A stretch of 64,000 nucleotides of DNA from Melitaea cinxia (lineage: Eukaryota > Arthropoda > Insecta > Lepidoptera > Nymphalidae), in NCBI RefSeq assembly GCF_905220565.1, contig NC_059419.1, positions 5,580,001 through 5,644,000 on the forward strand, read 5' to 3'. A program made the translations under genes and the position numbers. This document shows, in pieces, positions 24,098-34,252 of this stretch. The notes under the pieces were generated by a model. The model did no database searches, had not been told where the DNA came from, and saw only the letters and a list, made by a program, of their open reading frames with translations. The stretch's first letter is position 1; every line of letters starts with the position of its first letter.

Positions 24098-24968
24098 TTG
24101 AACAATAAAAGTAATTCATCGCGAAAATATGACGAAATGGATCTTATCTGAGATCTTATATTTGTTAAACTAATTTAATTAAAAAAGAAAAATTCAATCG
24201 TAAATCGAGTTGTCTGTTAAATGATGTGTTCTGTGAGCGATTTGAGTGAGGTTGAAACCTTGACTATTTTTAACTCAGGCTCTGCTTTTCATGACATTAT
24301 CGCGCCCCCTTTGTCCCGTCGTCGTTGACATTAACAGATCATTATGAGATAAGGTAGAAAAATATATCGAAAGGTATAGGACAGTTATTATATAAATATA
24401 CATTGTAATGTCAATAAAGTGTGTAATAAAATCGTTACAGGGGTGTGTTCTCATAAAATATTTTTACGACATTATTCGTAGGTAACATTGTTATAAATAG
24501 AGATCAAATGTACATCTATGTTGTCTATCTACCAGTGACAAATTTTATTACCTGAATTGTAATAAAAAGCTCTATAGTAATATCTATCGTTTAGGGGTGT
24601 TTATTCGTAAAATATTTTTACTGTCCTAATATTATTTATTTATTCCATAAGAATTTTGTACTAAGTATTGGAAAACTTAAAAAAAACAACATCCGTCGTG
24701 TTGGTCTAGTCATCCACGAATTCTACGCTCAGCAGGGTATTTAGCGATTTATTTTTATTTATATTAACTAATTATTTGATGCCAATACCAATAAACACTA
24801 GCTTTTCTGTTATTACCTACTTCTTTACCTTTGTAATACAAACGTAATGGAAAATTGGTCTCCGGGAAGTGTTGCAAGTCTTAAATCCGTGCGACTGTCG
24901 TATTGTGAAGGATAACTGCTTAACCTTCGAGGATGCTTAGTTTCTCCCCATTTTGCAATCTTTTTTTA
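24098..24968. other. Unique spacer
   Basis: No gene recognised. GGGGTGTGTTCTCATAAAATATTTTTAC (24439) and GGGGTGTTTATTCGTAAAATATTTTTAC (24594) are loosely repeated, suggesting an old local duplication. Confidence 0.3.
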
Positions 24969-25318
24969 TGTGTGGCTACGGCATTAAAGAATATAGCCAC
25001 CCCCTCTCTTTCCGTGGGTGTCGTAAGAGGCGACTAAGGGATAACACAGTTCAACTTACCACCTTGGGACTTAAAAGCCGACCGATGCGGGAAAACTATC
25101 CAATTGCTGGCTTTGAAATAGACAGGCCGAAGACGGGCAACAGCGTCTTGGGTGCGACAAAACCAGCGCTGCGGTCACCCACCCGCATGCCCAGCGTGGT
25201 GACTATGGGCAACACACATGAGCTCACGCCATTTTTGGCGCGAACTTGTGGAGGCCTATGTCCAGCAGCGGACTGCAATAGGCTGAAATGATGATGATGA
25301 TGATGAAAATGATGATTA
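24969..25318 (+). mobile_element. SINE family A copy with GAT-repeat tail
   Basis: TGTGTGGCTACGGCATTAAA start, GGTGTCGTAAGAGGCGACTA, the CCGACCGATG block, the GCCCAGCGTGGTGACTATGG block, and GAGGCCTATGTCCAGCAGC. It ends in ATAGGCTGAA(ATGATG)n. The tail motif matches the RTE end at 20380-20436. No clean target duplication was found. Confidence 0.8.
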
Positions 25319-27032
25319 TTGCACATTTGAAAAAACAATATTATAACTTTAAAAAAAAGTGCAAAGACCGCCTAATAGTAATCTGTTACAGAAAACCTTC
25401 AAAAATAAGGAAAATATTGATAAAATAAACAATAATAAAGTATAAAATTAATTATTTCAAATCGTGTATTAAAAATTATGTACGTCACTTTTGTCCTGCA
25501 TTTTTATTACGGTCAAGAAAATCTTTAGTTGTCAATCAAAGAAAAAGTAATTTTTTTAAATATTTTGGAAACGCCTGTATTTTGTATACATTTATTATTA
25601 CTTTCTAACACCGTTTCGTGATAGTAAAATAAGATTATGTAAATTTAGATTATGTGTGAAGTAAAGCATTAATTCATTCGAATTTAGAACAGAAGACTTA
25701 ATAAGCGCCATATTGGATTTCATATGACGTTATTTTAAAAAATAATTTATCATACAAAGTAATGAATTTCAGTGAACGTAGAAAATACATATATAGCAGT
25801 ACAGTTTTTATATATAATTTAATCTGGTGAATATACAATATTATTTTAAACATAATGTCTATGTAATTATAAATAAAATATACCGAGATTTCATATCGCA
25901 TAAATACTAGAAATCTTGCGGCCAGGGTTTTATTTCCACAGTATACTAGACTTTCACGAGACCACAAGCGCCGTACATTTTCTAAAACAATAGTCGTTTA
26001 CCACCTTGCGCTCGTTATTCAGTACATACAAATCAGGGTTTCATTTGACTGCATATAAAAATAATTAAAATTTAGTTATTTTAGAAACGCGATAAAAGGG
26101 GTTTTTAAATAATTTTAAAACTAAAACAACGTAATGTATATTTCAAAAGAATGAGCCCTATGTATTTAATACTCGACAATCCACATGGTTCCACCCGCGT
26201 TACACGATATTCCTGGGAAATAAATCTGTTCTGTCTGATCTGATCTGTTTCCAAAATGGATTCTTTAAACAAACAAAATTACGTGTTTTATAATATTGAG
26301 TGGCATGGCGCGCTGTAGTTTTGTCCGTTATTTTGTTTCTCTTTTTTTTATTAGACTGCTAGGCTTTTCATTGAAGTATTGATTATTCAATTAAGTAGGA
26401 AAGGTTATTTAGTGCACTATTGATGTCATCAAATTTTTATTAGTCTGTAGACAATTCTAGTGTTATTTTTTAATTACGTTAACAATTACGTTATGTTTCA
26501 TTTAATCTATATTATTTACTCACCTGTTATTCTAATATACAGAGTTAGCTAAATATTTCAGATAACAGGCGCACTATAAGTGTAAATACATTTGTTTGTA
26601 CCACCATAATTGTAAGTGTGAATTGTACCTTTATTTGTTACAAATAAAATACTTTTTTTACTTATTACGCTAAAACAGTATAATACCAAAGAGAGTTACA
26701 TATTGTTTAATAGTAGAATTAATTATCGTTCAAACATTAACACAAGGTTAGGTGTAAGGTTACAAGGTGTTCACGATAGCAATAGATCATATACGTCCTC
26801 TTCGAGATCTTGGAATAAGCACTCGGGTTAAAAATATGTGCTTCAAGTTGAAATCGAGCCTACGATCGTCGGACATTAAAACAGATTTTGCTTCATTAAC
26901 CTAGGATGATAGTCATTAAGACGGTAACCTACAACCAGTTTGTAATTATCTAAAGTAGGTTTATTGTTATTGAATTAAAAATGTGTGTTATAAATACCTA
27001 CCTTGTAGAATTAATTAGATGCTCGCTCGCTT
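25319..27032. other. Unique AT-rich stretch
   Basis: No gene or repeat family recognised. Open frames such as 25698-25967 (-) are compositional. Confidence 0.3.
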
Positions 27033-27120
27033 TAGCCTATCGCCTATCGCAGTCCACTGCTGGATATAGGCCTTCCCAAGTTCGCGCCAAATTTCCTGGT
27101 TTTTCGCAGTCCTCACCAGC
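27033..27120 (-). mobile_element. RTE 3' end fragment
   Basis: On the minus strand the sequence runs from an AAATTTGGCGCGAACTTGGG-type block to GGCCTATATCCAGCAGTGG and GCGATAGGC..GGCTAAAG, matching the last about 90 bases of the RTE at 20340-20436. It sits about 10 bases from the 3' target-site copy of the next LINE. Confidence 0.6.
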
Positions 27121-27128
27121 GGTCTTAT

Positions 27129-28789
27129 GAATCTTAGAATCTTTTTTTTTTTTTTTAATCTTTATTATTTATGGAGGGTTTCGTCAGTCTGACGATGCCA
27201 CCCTCATAGGTCTTACAACAAATTCAATACTATCTACGCTTAAGAGCTACTTTCACAATTTTATACAGCATTCTGGCTTCCTCAGATAGCGGGTAAGCCA
27301 GAATACAGTTACACTTGCCAACCTCATACAAATCCACTTGCAAAACTGATCTTTCAACTTCGTTCCGAACACATTCAACCATAACGTGATATACGTCTTC
27401 TTTTAAATTACATTCGGTGCAATTTGGCGAATTTATTTTACCAATTAGATACAAAAATCCGTTTAGAGGGATGTGTCCGGATCGAAGACGTAGGGCGGTT
27501 ACAATGTCTGATCTGGATAATGTGGATTCAACAAACCACGGTGACTTAGCTATGTAAGGTTGAATGGTCTTATACCAGATACCCTTAGTCAAAGATCTCT
27601 CATCAAAGTATACATTCCACATGTCTGAACATTTGCTTTTAACAATGTGCAAACAATCAGAATACAGAGGTAGTAAAGTAAAAGGTTCGCCGTCGTTTAT
27701 TGCACTCTTTGCAAGTCTATCAGCTTCCTCATTTCCAAATATGCCAATGTGAGACGGCATCCATTGAATTTTTATAATTTTATCACTGTTACTTAATTTA
27801 TAAAGCTCTTTTATTATATCATATGCTACTGGGCTACATCGAAAAGTCGAGGTGCACCGAGCTAAATGATAAAGAGCACTTTTAGAATCTGTCATAATTA
27901 CGTATTTACCTGACCGTAATGATTTAATGTAAGAGATAGCCTCTGCAATAGCTACAAGCTCGGCAGACACGATGGACACATTCTGACTAATACTTAGTTG
28001 AACACAGCCATTTGTTTGTGGATCAAACAATGCAACACCGCTATTCATGTCTTTATCTTTTGAACCATCCGTATACACCTGATAAAAGTCACCATAATAG
28101 TTATTTACATGATTTTCACAAAGTTGTCTCAACTTCAAAGTGTTAAATTGATGTTTGGCTTTATTTATGCAATTAATGTCAAGATACAGTGTCGAAGAAA
28201 GATCCACATAGCTAACCCATGTACACAAAGAGAACATCTCCAGTATATGACTCGAGTGAATAGGAATGTCTTTAAGATAATCATGAACCAAAAGCAGTAA
28301 GGGGTGGTTCCGTCGTCTCCAATAAATGTGCGATCGAAACGTATTTAATACCTCGAGTAATTTAATAACTATATGACCAGAAAAAGATTTACATTTTAAC
28401 CAGTATTTACCCGCAAGAAAGTACCTACGAATGTGTAGCGGTTGTAGATGTAGTTCCGACTCCATGACATGTATCGTCGTACTTTTAATGAATCCACCGA
28501 TAATGCGCATACAGTGATTCTGAATCTTATCTAACTTTGCGAGGTGTGTTTTACAACTATCTCCATATAACATGCTAGCGTAATCAAGTTTACTGCGAAT
28601 CATAGAAATGTAAATACGTCTCAAAATTATAGGATGTACACCCCAGCTCATTCCGGCCAAAACCTTAAACATGTTAATAAATTTTAAGCATTTATCTTTT
28701 ATTTCATTAATGTGTTTAACCCAGCGCAATGATCTGTCAACCCATACCCCTAGGTATTTCACTCGATCATCTTAGAATCTTAGAATCTT
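27129..28789 (-). mobile_element. 5'-truncated non-LTR retrotransposon with 15-bp target duplication
   Basis: GAATCTTAGAATCTT occurs at 27129-27143 and 28775-28789. Between them, on the minus strand, lie a truncated ORF, a short 3' UTR and a poly(A) tail seen as T's at 27142-27157. This is the standard product of target-primed reverse transcription. The intact frame and exact duplication indicate a young insertion. Confidence 0.85.
27230..28771 (-). CDS. LINE ORF2 C-terminal part: RT thumb, RNase H, zinc knuckle
   Basis: This is the C-terminal part of a non-LTR retrotransposon polyprotein. Residues are counted from the GTG at 28762 (510 codons). The frame enters after the reverse-transcriptase active site at VKYLGVWVD, the conserved strand that follows it, and runs through the RT thumb region (about 1-160). 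RNase H spans about 225-355 with D232 (YTDGSK), E268 (SAELVAI), D292 (MTDSKSALY) and D348 (NEEADRLAK), so the catalytic acidic set is present, plus H338. A C-x2-C-x7-H-x4-C knuckle lies at C448, C451, H459 and C464. RNase H plus C-terminal knuckle points to the I/LOA/R1-like group rather than RTE or most Jockey elements; the clade is inference. No start codon is expected because the 5' end was lost at insertion. There are no internal stops. Without the RT catalytic motifs the fragment is not autonomous. Confidence 0.85.
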   Translation of the reverse strand, partial: DDRVKYLGVWVDRSLRWVKHINEIKDKCLKFINMFKVLAGMSWGVHPIILRRIYISMIRSKLDYASMLYGDSCKTHLAKLDKIQNHCMRIIGGFIKSTTIHVMESELHLQPLHIRRYFLAGKYWLKCKSFSGHIVIKLLEVLNTFRSHIYWRRRNHPLLLLVHDYLKDIPIHSSHILEMFSLCTWVSYVDLSSTLYLDINCINKAKHQFNTLKLRQLCENHVNNYYGDFYQVYTDGSKDKDMNSGVALFDPQTNGCVQLSISQNVSIVSAELVAIAEAISYIKSLRSGKYVIMTDSKSALYHLARCTSTFRCSPVAYDIIKELYKLSNSDKIIKIQWMPSHIGIFGNEEADRLAKSAINDGEPFTLLPLYSDCLHIVKSKCSDMWNVYFDERSLTKGIWYKTIQPYIAKSPWFVESTLSRSDIVTALRLRSGHIPLNGFLYLIGKINSPNCTECNLKEDVYHVMVECVRNEVERSVLQVDLYEVGKCNCILAYPLSEEARMLYKIVKVALKRR

Positions 28790-29223
28790 ATCGATCTAAG
28801 AATTTATTAGACATTTATTACCTATTCAAACGTGTATTACTTTAAAAAAATTATGCGTGTGCGATATTTTTACTCAGTGTGACGGCGTATTCTATTTAAA
28901 TTAACGTGGATTTATTATATTTTTAGAAGTCTAAAAAAATATGATAAATTATTACTCATAATTCCCCCGCATCCACCCGTGCTGAATGTCACGACGAATA
29001 TTATAAATGTGACGTATGAAATAAATATATATTTATGTTAATAAGCGAAATTACCTTCATTTATAATAGTGTAAACGTGAGAAGCGGAAATTGTATTTAA
29101 ACAAGAGTTACTCGTAATGTGTGATATAATAGTGAAAACTTATAGAATTTTGCATTTGTATTTTAAATATATTAAAACTAAGCACATTATAGCTACAATA
29201 CTTCTTTACTTAGAACGAGTAAA
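28790..29223. other. AT-rich spacer
   Basis: No gene recognised. Confidence 0.3.
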
Positions 29224-30906
29224 TCTATAATATAATATATATAAAAGCGAAAGGTCACTCACTCATCACGAAATCTCCGAAACTATAACACCTACAAACT
29301 TGAAATTTGGCAGGTAGGCTCCTTATAAGACGTAGACATTCGCTAAGAACGGATTTTATGAAACTCGACCCCTAAGGGGGTAAAATAAGGGGTTCCAAGT
29401 TTGTATGAAAGTCCTATATTTTTGAAGTAAGAGACTTGAAATTTAAAATTTATGCTCTATAGATGATGAGAAGGTGTCCAAATAATGAATCTTTAGAAAT
29501 CAACTCCCTTTTGGGGTTAAAACGGGGGATGGTAGGTTGACTCACTCATCACGAAGTCTCCGAAACTATAACACTTACAAACTTGAAATTTGGCAGATAG
29601 GCTTCTTATAGGGCGTAGACATTCGCTAAGAACTGATTTTACGAAACTCGACCCCTAAAGGGATGAAACGGGGGTTGGAAGTTTGTATGAAAGTTCTATG
29701 TTTTTGAAGTAAGAGACTTGAAATTTAAAATGTACGCTCTTTAGATGATGCAAAGGTGTCCAAATAATATATCTTTAGAAATCAACTCCTTTTTGGGGTT
29801 AAAAAGGGGAATGGTAGGTTGACTCCCTCATCACGAAATCCCAGAAACTATAACAGCTACAAACTTGAACTTTGGCAGGTAGGTTCCTTATAGGGCTTAG
29901 ATATCTGCTAAGAACGGATTTTACGAAATTCTACCGCTAAAGGGGTAAAACGGGGGCTGGGAGTTTGTATGAAAGTCCTATGTTTTTGAAGTAGGAGACT
30001 TGAAATTTAAATTGTAAGCTCTATAGATGGTTAAAAGGTGTCCAAATATTGTATCTTTAGAAAGCAACTCTCTTTTGTGGTTAAAACGGAGGATGGTAGA
30101 TTGATTCACTCATCACGAAATCTCCAGAACTATAACAGCTACAAACTTGAAATTTAGCAGATAAGTTCCTTATAGGGCGTAAACATCTGCTAAGAACTGA
30201 TTTTACGAAACTCGATCCCTAAGGGGATAAAACGGAGTTTGGAAGTTTGTATGAAAGTCCTATGTTTTTGAAGTAAGAGACTTGAAATTTAAAATGTACG
30301 CTCTTTAGATGATGAAAAGGTATCCAAATAATGTATCTTTAGAAATCAACTCCTTTTTGGGGTTAAAACGGGAAATGGGAGGTTGACTCCCTCATCACGA
30401 AATCTCAGAAACTATAACAGCTACAAACTGGAACTTTGGCAGGTAGGTTCCTTATAGACCTGTAGACATCCTCTAAGAACTGATTTCACGAAACTCGACC
30501 CCTAAGGGAATAAAACGGGGTTTGGAAGTTTGTATGAACGTCCTATTTTTTTAAAGTAAGAGACTTGAAATTTAAAATGTTCGCTCTTTAGATGGTGAGA
30601 AGGTGTCCAATTAATGTAATTTTAGAAATCAACTCTCTTTTGGAGTTAAAACGGGGGATGGTAGGTTGACTCACTCATCACGAAACCTCTGAAACTATAA
30701 CATCCACAAAGTTGAAATTTGGTAGGTAGGTTCCTTATAAAGCGTAGACATCCACTAAGAACTGATTTTGCGAAAATCTACCCCTAAGGGGATAAAACGG
30801 GGATCAGAAGTTTGTATGAAAGTCTTTTGTTTTTGAAGTAAGAGACTTGAAATTTAAAATATATGCTCTATAGATGGTGAGGAGGTGTCCAAATAATGCA
30901 TCGTAA
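29224..30906 (+). repeat. Tandem array of 282/283-bp units inside a Helitron-like element
   Basis: It opens A|TCTATAATATAATATATA like a Helitron-type end. The landmark CATCACGAA then recurs at 29264, 29547, 29829, 30111, 30393 and 30676, spacings of 283, 282, 282, 282 and 283. Each unit has the same order: AACTATAACA, AAACTTGAAATTTGGCAGGT, CGACCCCTAAGG, GTTTGTATGAAAGTCCTATG, TGAAGTAAGAGACTTGAAAT, and AAATCAACTCCCTTTTGGGG. There is no ORF. The next landmark, at 30943, belongs to a more diverged copy that continues the series. Confidence 0.85.
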
Positions 30907-31284
30907 TCTATATATATAAAAGAGAAAGGTCACTAACTCACTCATCACGAGAACTCAAAAACCGCTGGATGGTTTATCCATCCAGGTTGGACAAAGATAA
31001 AATTTGGCAGGAAGGTATATTATAGTTAGCAGATGTTCGCTAAAAACGGGTTTTACGATATTCCACCGCTAAGGGGGTTTAATTGGGGTTGATAGTTTGC
31101 ATGAAACATATACAGCCTGAAAATAAAACTAAAAATGTGGTGTATAGAAATTGTGCCTTTTAAAAAGTTACTCAGTTTGATAAGCATTTCAAGTGACTGA
31201 AATAAAAAAATAATTTGCGTTAAACATCTTAATAGTAATGCATATCTTCATAACCACGCGGACGTAGTCGCGGGCAATAGTTAG
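30907..31284 (+). mobile_element. Helitron-like copy joined to the tandem array
   Basis: A|TCTATATATATAAAAGAGAA start, CACTCATCACGAGAAC in the first 60 bases (as in the array units), and ACGCGGACGTAGTCGCGGGC hairpin near the end. The terminal CTAG is mutated to TTAG. Confidence 0.65.
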
Positions 31285-31509
31285 TGTATTATAAAATAAA
31301 GTCCCCAAAAGTGTATGTGATCGATTCCTTCAAAATCTACTGAACGGGTTTTCATGCGGTTTCACCATACGAGAGAGGGCTCCACCATTGGCAAGAGGAA
31401 AGTTTATGGAACGGCTTAGCCGATTTTGATGAGAGTTTCACTGGAAGTTTGTCGGAAAAACTTTGTGATACACTAATTTCAACGCGGGCGAAGCCGCGGG
31501 CACAGCTAG
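31285..31509 (+). mobile_element. Helitron-like 3' part
   Basis: Ends GCGGGCGAAGCCGCGGGC, ACAG, CTAG|T. The preceding 220 bases (GAACGGGTTTTCATGCGG, GATTTTGATGAGAGTTTCAC) are of the same repeat class. No separate 5' end is visible. Confidence 0.6.
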
Positions 31510-31510
31510 T

Positions 31511-31680
31511 AAATAAATAAACTAATGCCTAATACTCGACGGTCTCGATAGGATTAACCTCTGTGTCGGGGGTCCCGAAACACAATAACCAAGCACAAAT
31601 GTCTAGACCACGATTAACATATATATGACATATACTAATGCATGCCATAGCAAGGGTCGAACCCGCGTCGTAATTTTGTT
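31511..31680 (-). mobile_element. tRNA-SINE fragment with GGACCCC tail type
   Basis: On the minus strand a B-box GCGGGTTCGACCCTTGC (near 31660) is followed by CGTGGTCTAGACATTTGTG and TTTCGGGACCCCCGACACAG, matching 7750-7850. The A-box side is missing or diverged. Confidence 0.6.
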
Positions 31681-31984
31681 GTTGAAACTTAAAAACACAC
31701 ATAAATTGAGAAATATGTGTTATGTTAATAATTTTTAAATACACATATTTACAAACGTAATAAATATACATAATAGGTAAGACTGTCATAGTAGGTAAAA
31801 ACTATAAAATTTAAATACTAGTCCTAAATGACAGAAAATAATCAAAATATTCTATTTTAAGATCTTAACATTTAATTTAAATTTCAGTAAGAATATAGTC
31901 TTATATGTTCATGTTACATAGTAAAAGCAATTTCAAATATAAATAGCTGATTATAATCTTACGGACAGTCAAGTTGCCTAATCT

Positions 31985-32012
31985 ATTATTATTATTATTA
32001 TTATTATTATTT
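31985..32012. repeat. ATT microsatellite
   Basis: About nine uninterrupted trinucleotide repeats. Confidence 0.9.
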
Positions 32013-32554
32013 TTCGTTATTGAAGATAGTTTTTTGTCAGTTTTAATATCGGAGTCAACAACCGGTAGCTTGAATCATAATGACTTGCAAAGTTTATGTA
32101 AAGAAGTTTCCTTGTTCTTCTTTTGTAATATTTAGTTAGGTCCTTGAAAGTTGCAACGATTTTTCCACTTTTTTGTATTGCTGTTCGTTACTAGATAAAA
32201 TCTATATGAATATCTCATCTATTACAATGTATTAAATGGTAGTTAACTAAGCTGTTTGTATTGAATGTACCTATGTAATGTTAAAAATTCCGCATATTAT
32301 TTAAGTGTTAGAAATGGTTAAGTGCTGAAGCCGACATACGGTCTAGGTATGCCTACCCAGGCATCATGGATATCACCCGTAAATAGGTTCCCCTGCGATA
32401 CCAAAAAAAAAACAATGGTTGTTTAAATCTTCGAAGTCAATTTAAATTTATTTGACTGATTTATAAATATAAGTCTTATAACATTCACACACAGTCGTCT
32501 GTTTCTAAGGTAAGCGACTTAGTGCTTGTGTTATAGGTAACAGCCGGATGATAT
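32013..32554. other. Unique spacer
   Basis: No gene recognised; the patch at 32330-32400 is CpG-richer. Confidence 0.3.
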
Positions 32555-32705
32555 AGCTAAATATTTTTTTTTATAAATATACACGGAAATAATACATATA
32601 TAAATATATAAATAAATACAAATATTACACCCAGACTCAGGCGAGAATCGAATTCACAACCCGCGGAGCAAAAAGCACTACAATTTGCGCCAATGGGCTA
32701 GTCAG
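32555..32705 (-). mobile_element. tRNA-derived SINE, AT-rich tail type
   Basis: On the minus strand: GCCCATTGGCGCAAATTGTA (A-box region), GTGAATTCGATTCTCGCC (B-box region), then GTCTGGGTGTAATATTTGTA and a TATATTTATA-rich tail ending near 32555. The order matches the widespread lepidopteran tRNA SINE type with a GTCTGGGTGT block after the B-box. Confidence 0.6.
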
Positions 32706-32744
32706 TACAAATAAATAGTTTTATACTGAACAGTCCTCGAGCAT

Positions 32745-32800
32745 TCAGTCTGTAACATCCAACTGTTGGGCAACTGTTCTTCACCTAGGAGAAAGATCGA
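32745..32800 (-). repeat. SINE B tail fragment
   Basis: CAGTCTGTAACATCCAACTG and CACCTAGGAGAAAGATCGA match the reversed family B tail. Confidence 0.5.
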
Positions 32801-33003
32801 ACGTTCCTCAGTAGGATGAAAATTCGGTCTCAGATGTCCGTAAACATTCATTACTCAAATGCCAAGATCATAATAAATATCTGTATGGGCTATACAAAGA
32901 TGTTGTGTGAAGTGATGGATCCTGCGACCGCTATATCTTCCAGGTAAACATTGCGTTAACAGTGTTAACACGCTATCAATGTAGTTCACAAGTATTTACT
33001 TTT

Positions 33004-33290
33004 ACTGAGGTAAGGCAGAGCAGGAATTTCCTGCTCAAAATATGGAGCAGCCCGACTGGGGTAGTACCTCAACCTTCAGAAGATCACAGCTAAATAATAC
33101 TGTTTTCAAGCAGGATTGTGTTCCTGTTGGTGAGTAAGGTGACCAGAGCTCCTGGGGGGATTGGGGATTGGGTCGGCAACGCGCTTGTGATGCTTCTGGT
33201 GAGGCAGGCGTCTATAAGCTACGGTAATCTCTTACCATCAGGTGAGCCGTACGCTTGTTTGTCGACCTAGTGGTATAAAAAAAATACATT
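33004..33290 (+). mobile_element. Repeat C, near-full copy
   Basis: ACTGAGGTAAGGCAGAGCAG start, the palindrome-like AGCAGGAATTTCCTGCT, the GTAGTACCTC block, TACTGTTTTCAAGCAG, GTGAGTAAGGTGACCAGAGC, the TATAAGCTACGGTAATC block, CTTGTTTGTCGACCTAGTGG, then A's. The A-rich 3' end suggests retroposition. Other copies are at 41481 and 47296 (+) and 37550, 39045 and 11591 (-). No pol III boxes were recognised, so SINE versus LINE 3' end is open. Confidence 0.7.
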
Positions 33291-34140
33291 TTCGAAGTAG
33301 TTTTTTGTTTTGTAGCTATTTCTAGTTGTAAAAGTAATATTATACGTCTTCTACTAAAATGATCAACGGTGAAATAATAAATTAAGTACTAAGGGCATAA
33401 TTATGTACATTATACAAACAGACGCCCTAGGGTCAAGATTAACATGACCGAAGCATTTAAATTATAACGTTGCGCGAGCGTATCTTAAGAATTAATGATT
33501 TAAAGTTACTATTAGAATGAATTAAGTACTTGATTTTTTACTAAGAAACACTTTATAGTATATAATTGACTATAGAATAGTTAGAATTAGTTATAGAATT
33601 GTATTAAGGATATTGGACCTTGTTTTTCAAATGAAGTTTTTTTATTAAAGAATACGATTTTGACACCTAAGGAATACAATATAAATACCAATTGAATTTT
33701 GGCATTTCCTTTTTTTAAGGGAAATCCACTTATAAAGAAATTAATTAATTCCTAATTTATATTAAAAATATTGAAGAAGGAAAATGTTTTTTGATTTATA
33801 TAACGTCAAGGGGACGAACTTCTAGAAAAGCGTGCGAGGTATATGCTGCCAATTAGGGTTATTGCTCTAACCGTACGATTATTAAGTTCTAGTAGTATTC
33901 CGTGAAGGTGTCGATTTGTGCTTATTAAAAGTTATCAAAATACTTGAAGGCAGAAATTTTATGTGACCGTTATTAACAAAGAAACGCAAAATGATAATGT
34001 AGGGTACTTTTAAGCTTCTTTTGATCACTATGTTATACAAAAGCCAAACGCAAGTACGTTGTTGTTTCAGTTAATCAGACTTTTTCTCTAAAGCTGAAAG
34101 TTTCTCTTTTGCCCCCGTGAAAGTCTAAAAAAAGACGCTG
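33291..34140. other. Unique spacer
   Basis: No gene recognised. Confidence 0.3.
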
Positions 34141-34252
34141 ATTTCCCGCCCTTGGCGTTACTGGCGGAAGGTCGCCTTATAAATATGGAAACGAGTGAAG
34201 AGCACGAGCGAAAACGAACACGTAAAAATGTATCGTCTGCTTATTGAATAAT
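34141..34252 (+). promoter_or_regulatory. Weak promoter-like patch: E2F-type site and TATA box
   Basis: TTTCCCGCC (34142-34150) fits the E2F consensus, and TATAAATA lies at 34178-34185 in a locally CpG-rich patch. No insect initiator TCAGT lies about 30 bases downstream. The only nearby ATG frame (34228) has seven codons. This is suggestive only. Confidence 0.2.

Noticed and set aside
24953..25338. Open frames on both strands over SINE A
   Set aside because: The same frames recur in other SINE A copies with stops at different places; they are shadows of the repeat.
29224..30906. CRISPR-like array
   Set aside because: Units of 282/283 bp repeat in full without short identical repeats and unique spacers; this is a tandem DNA repeat.
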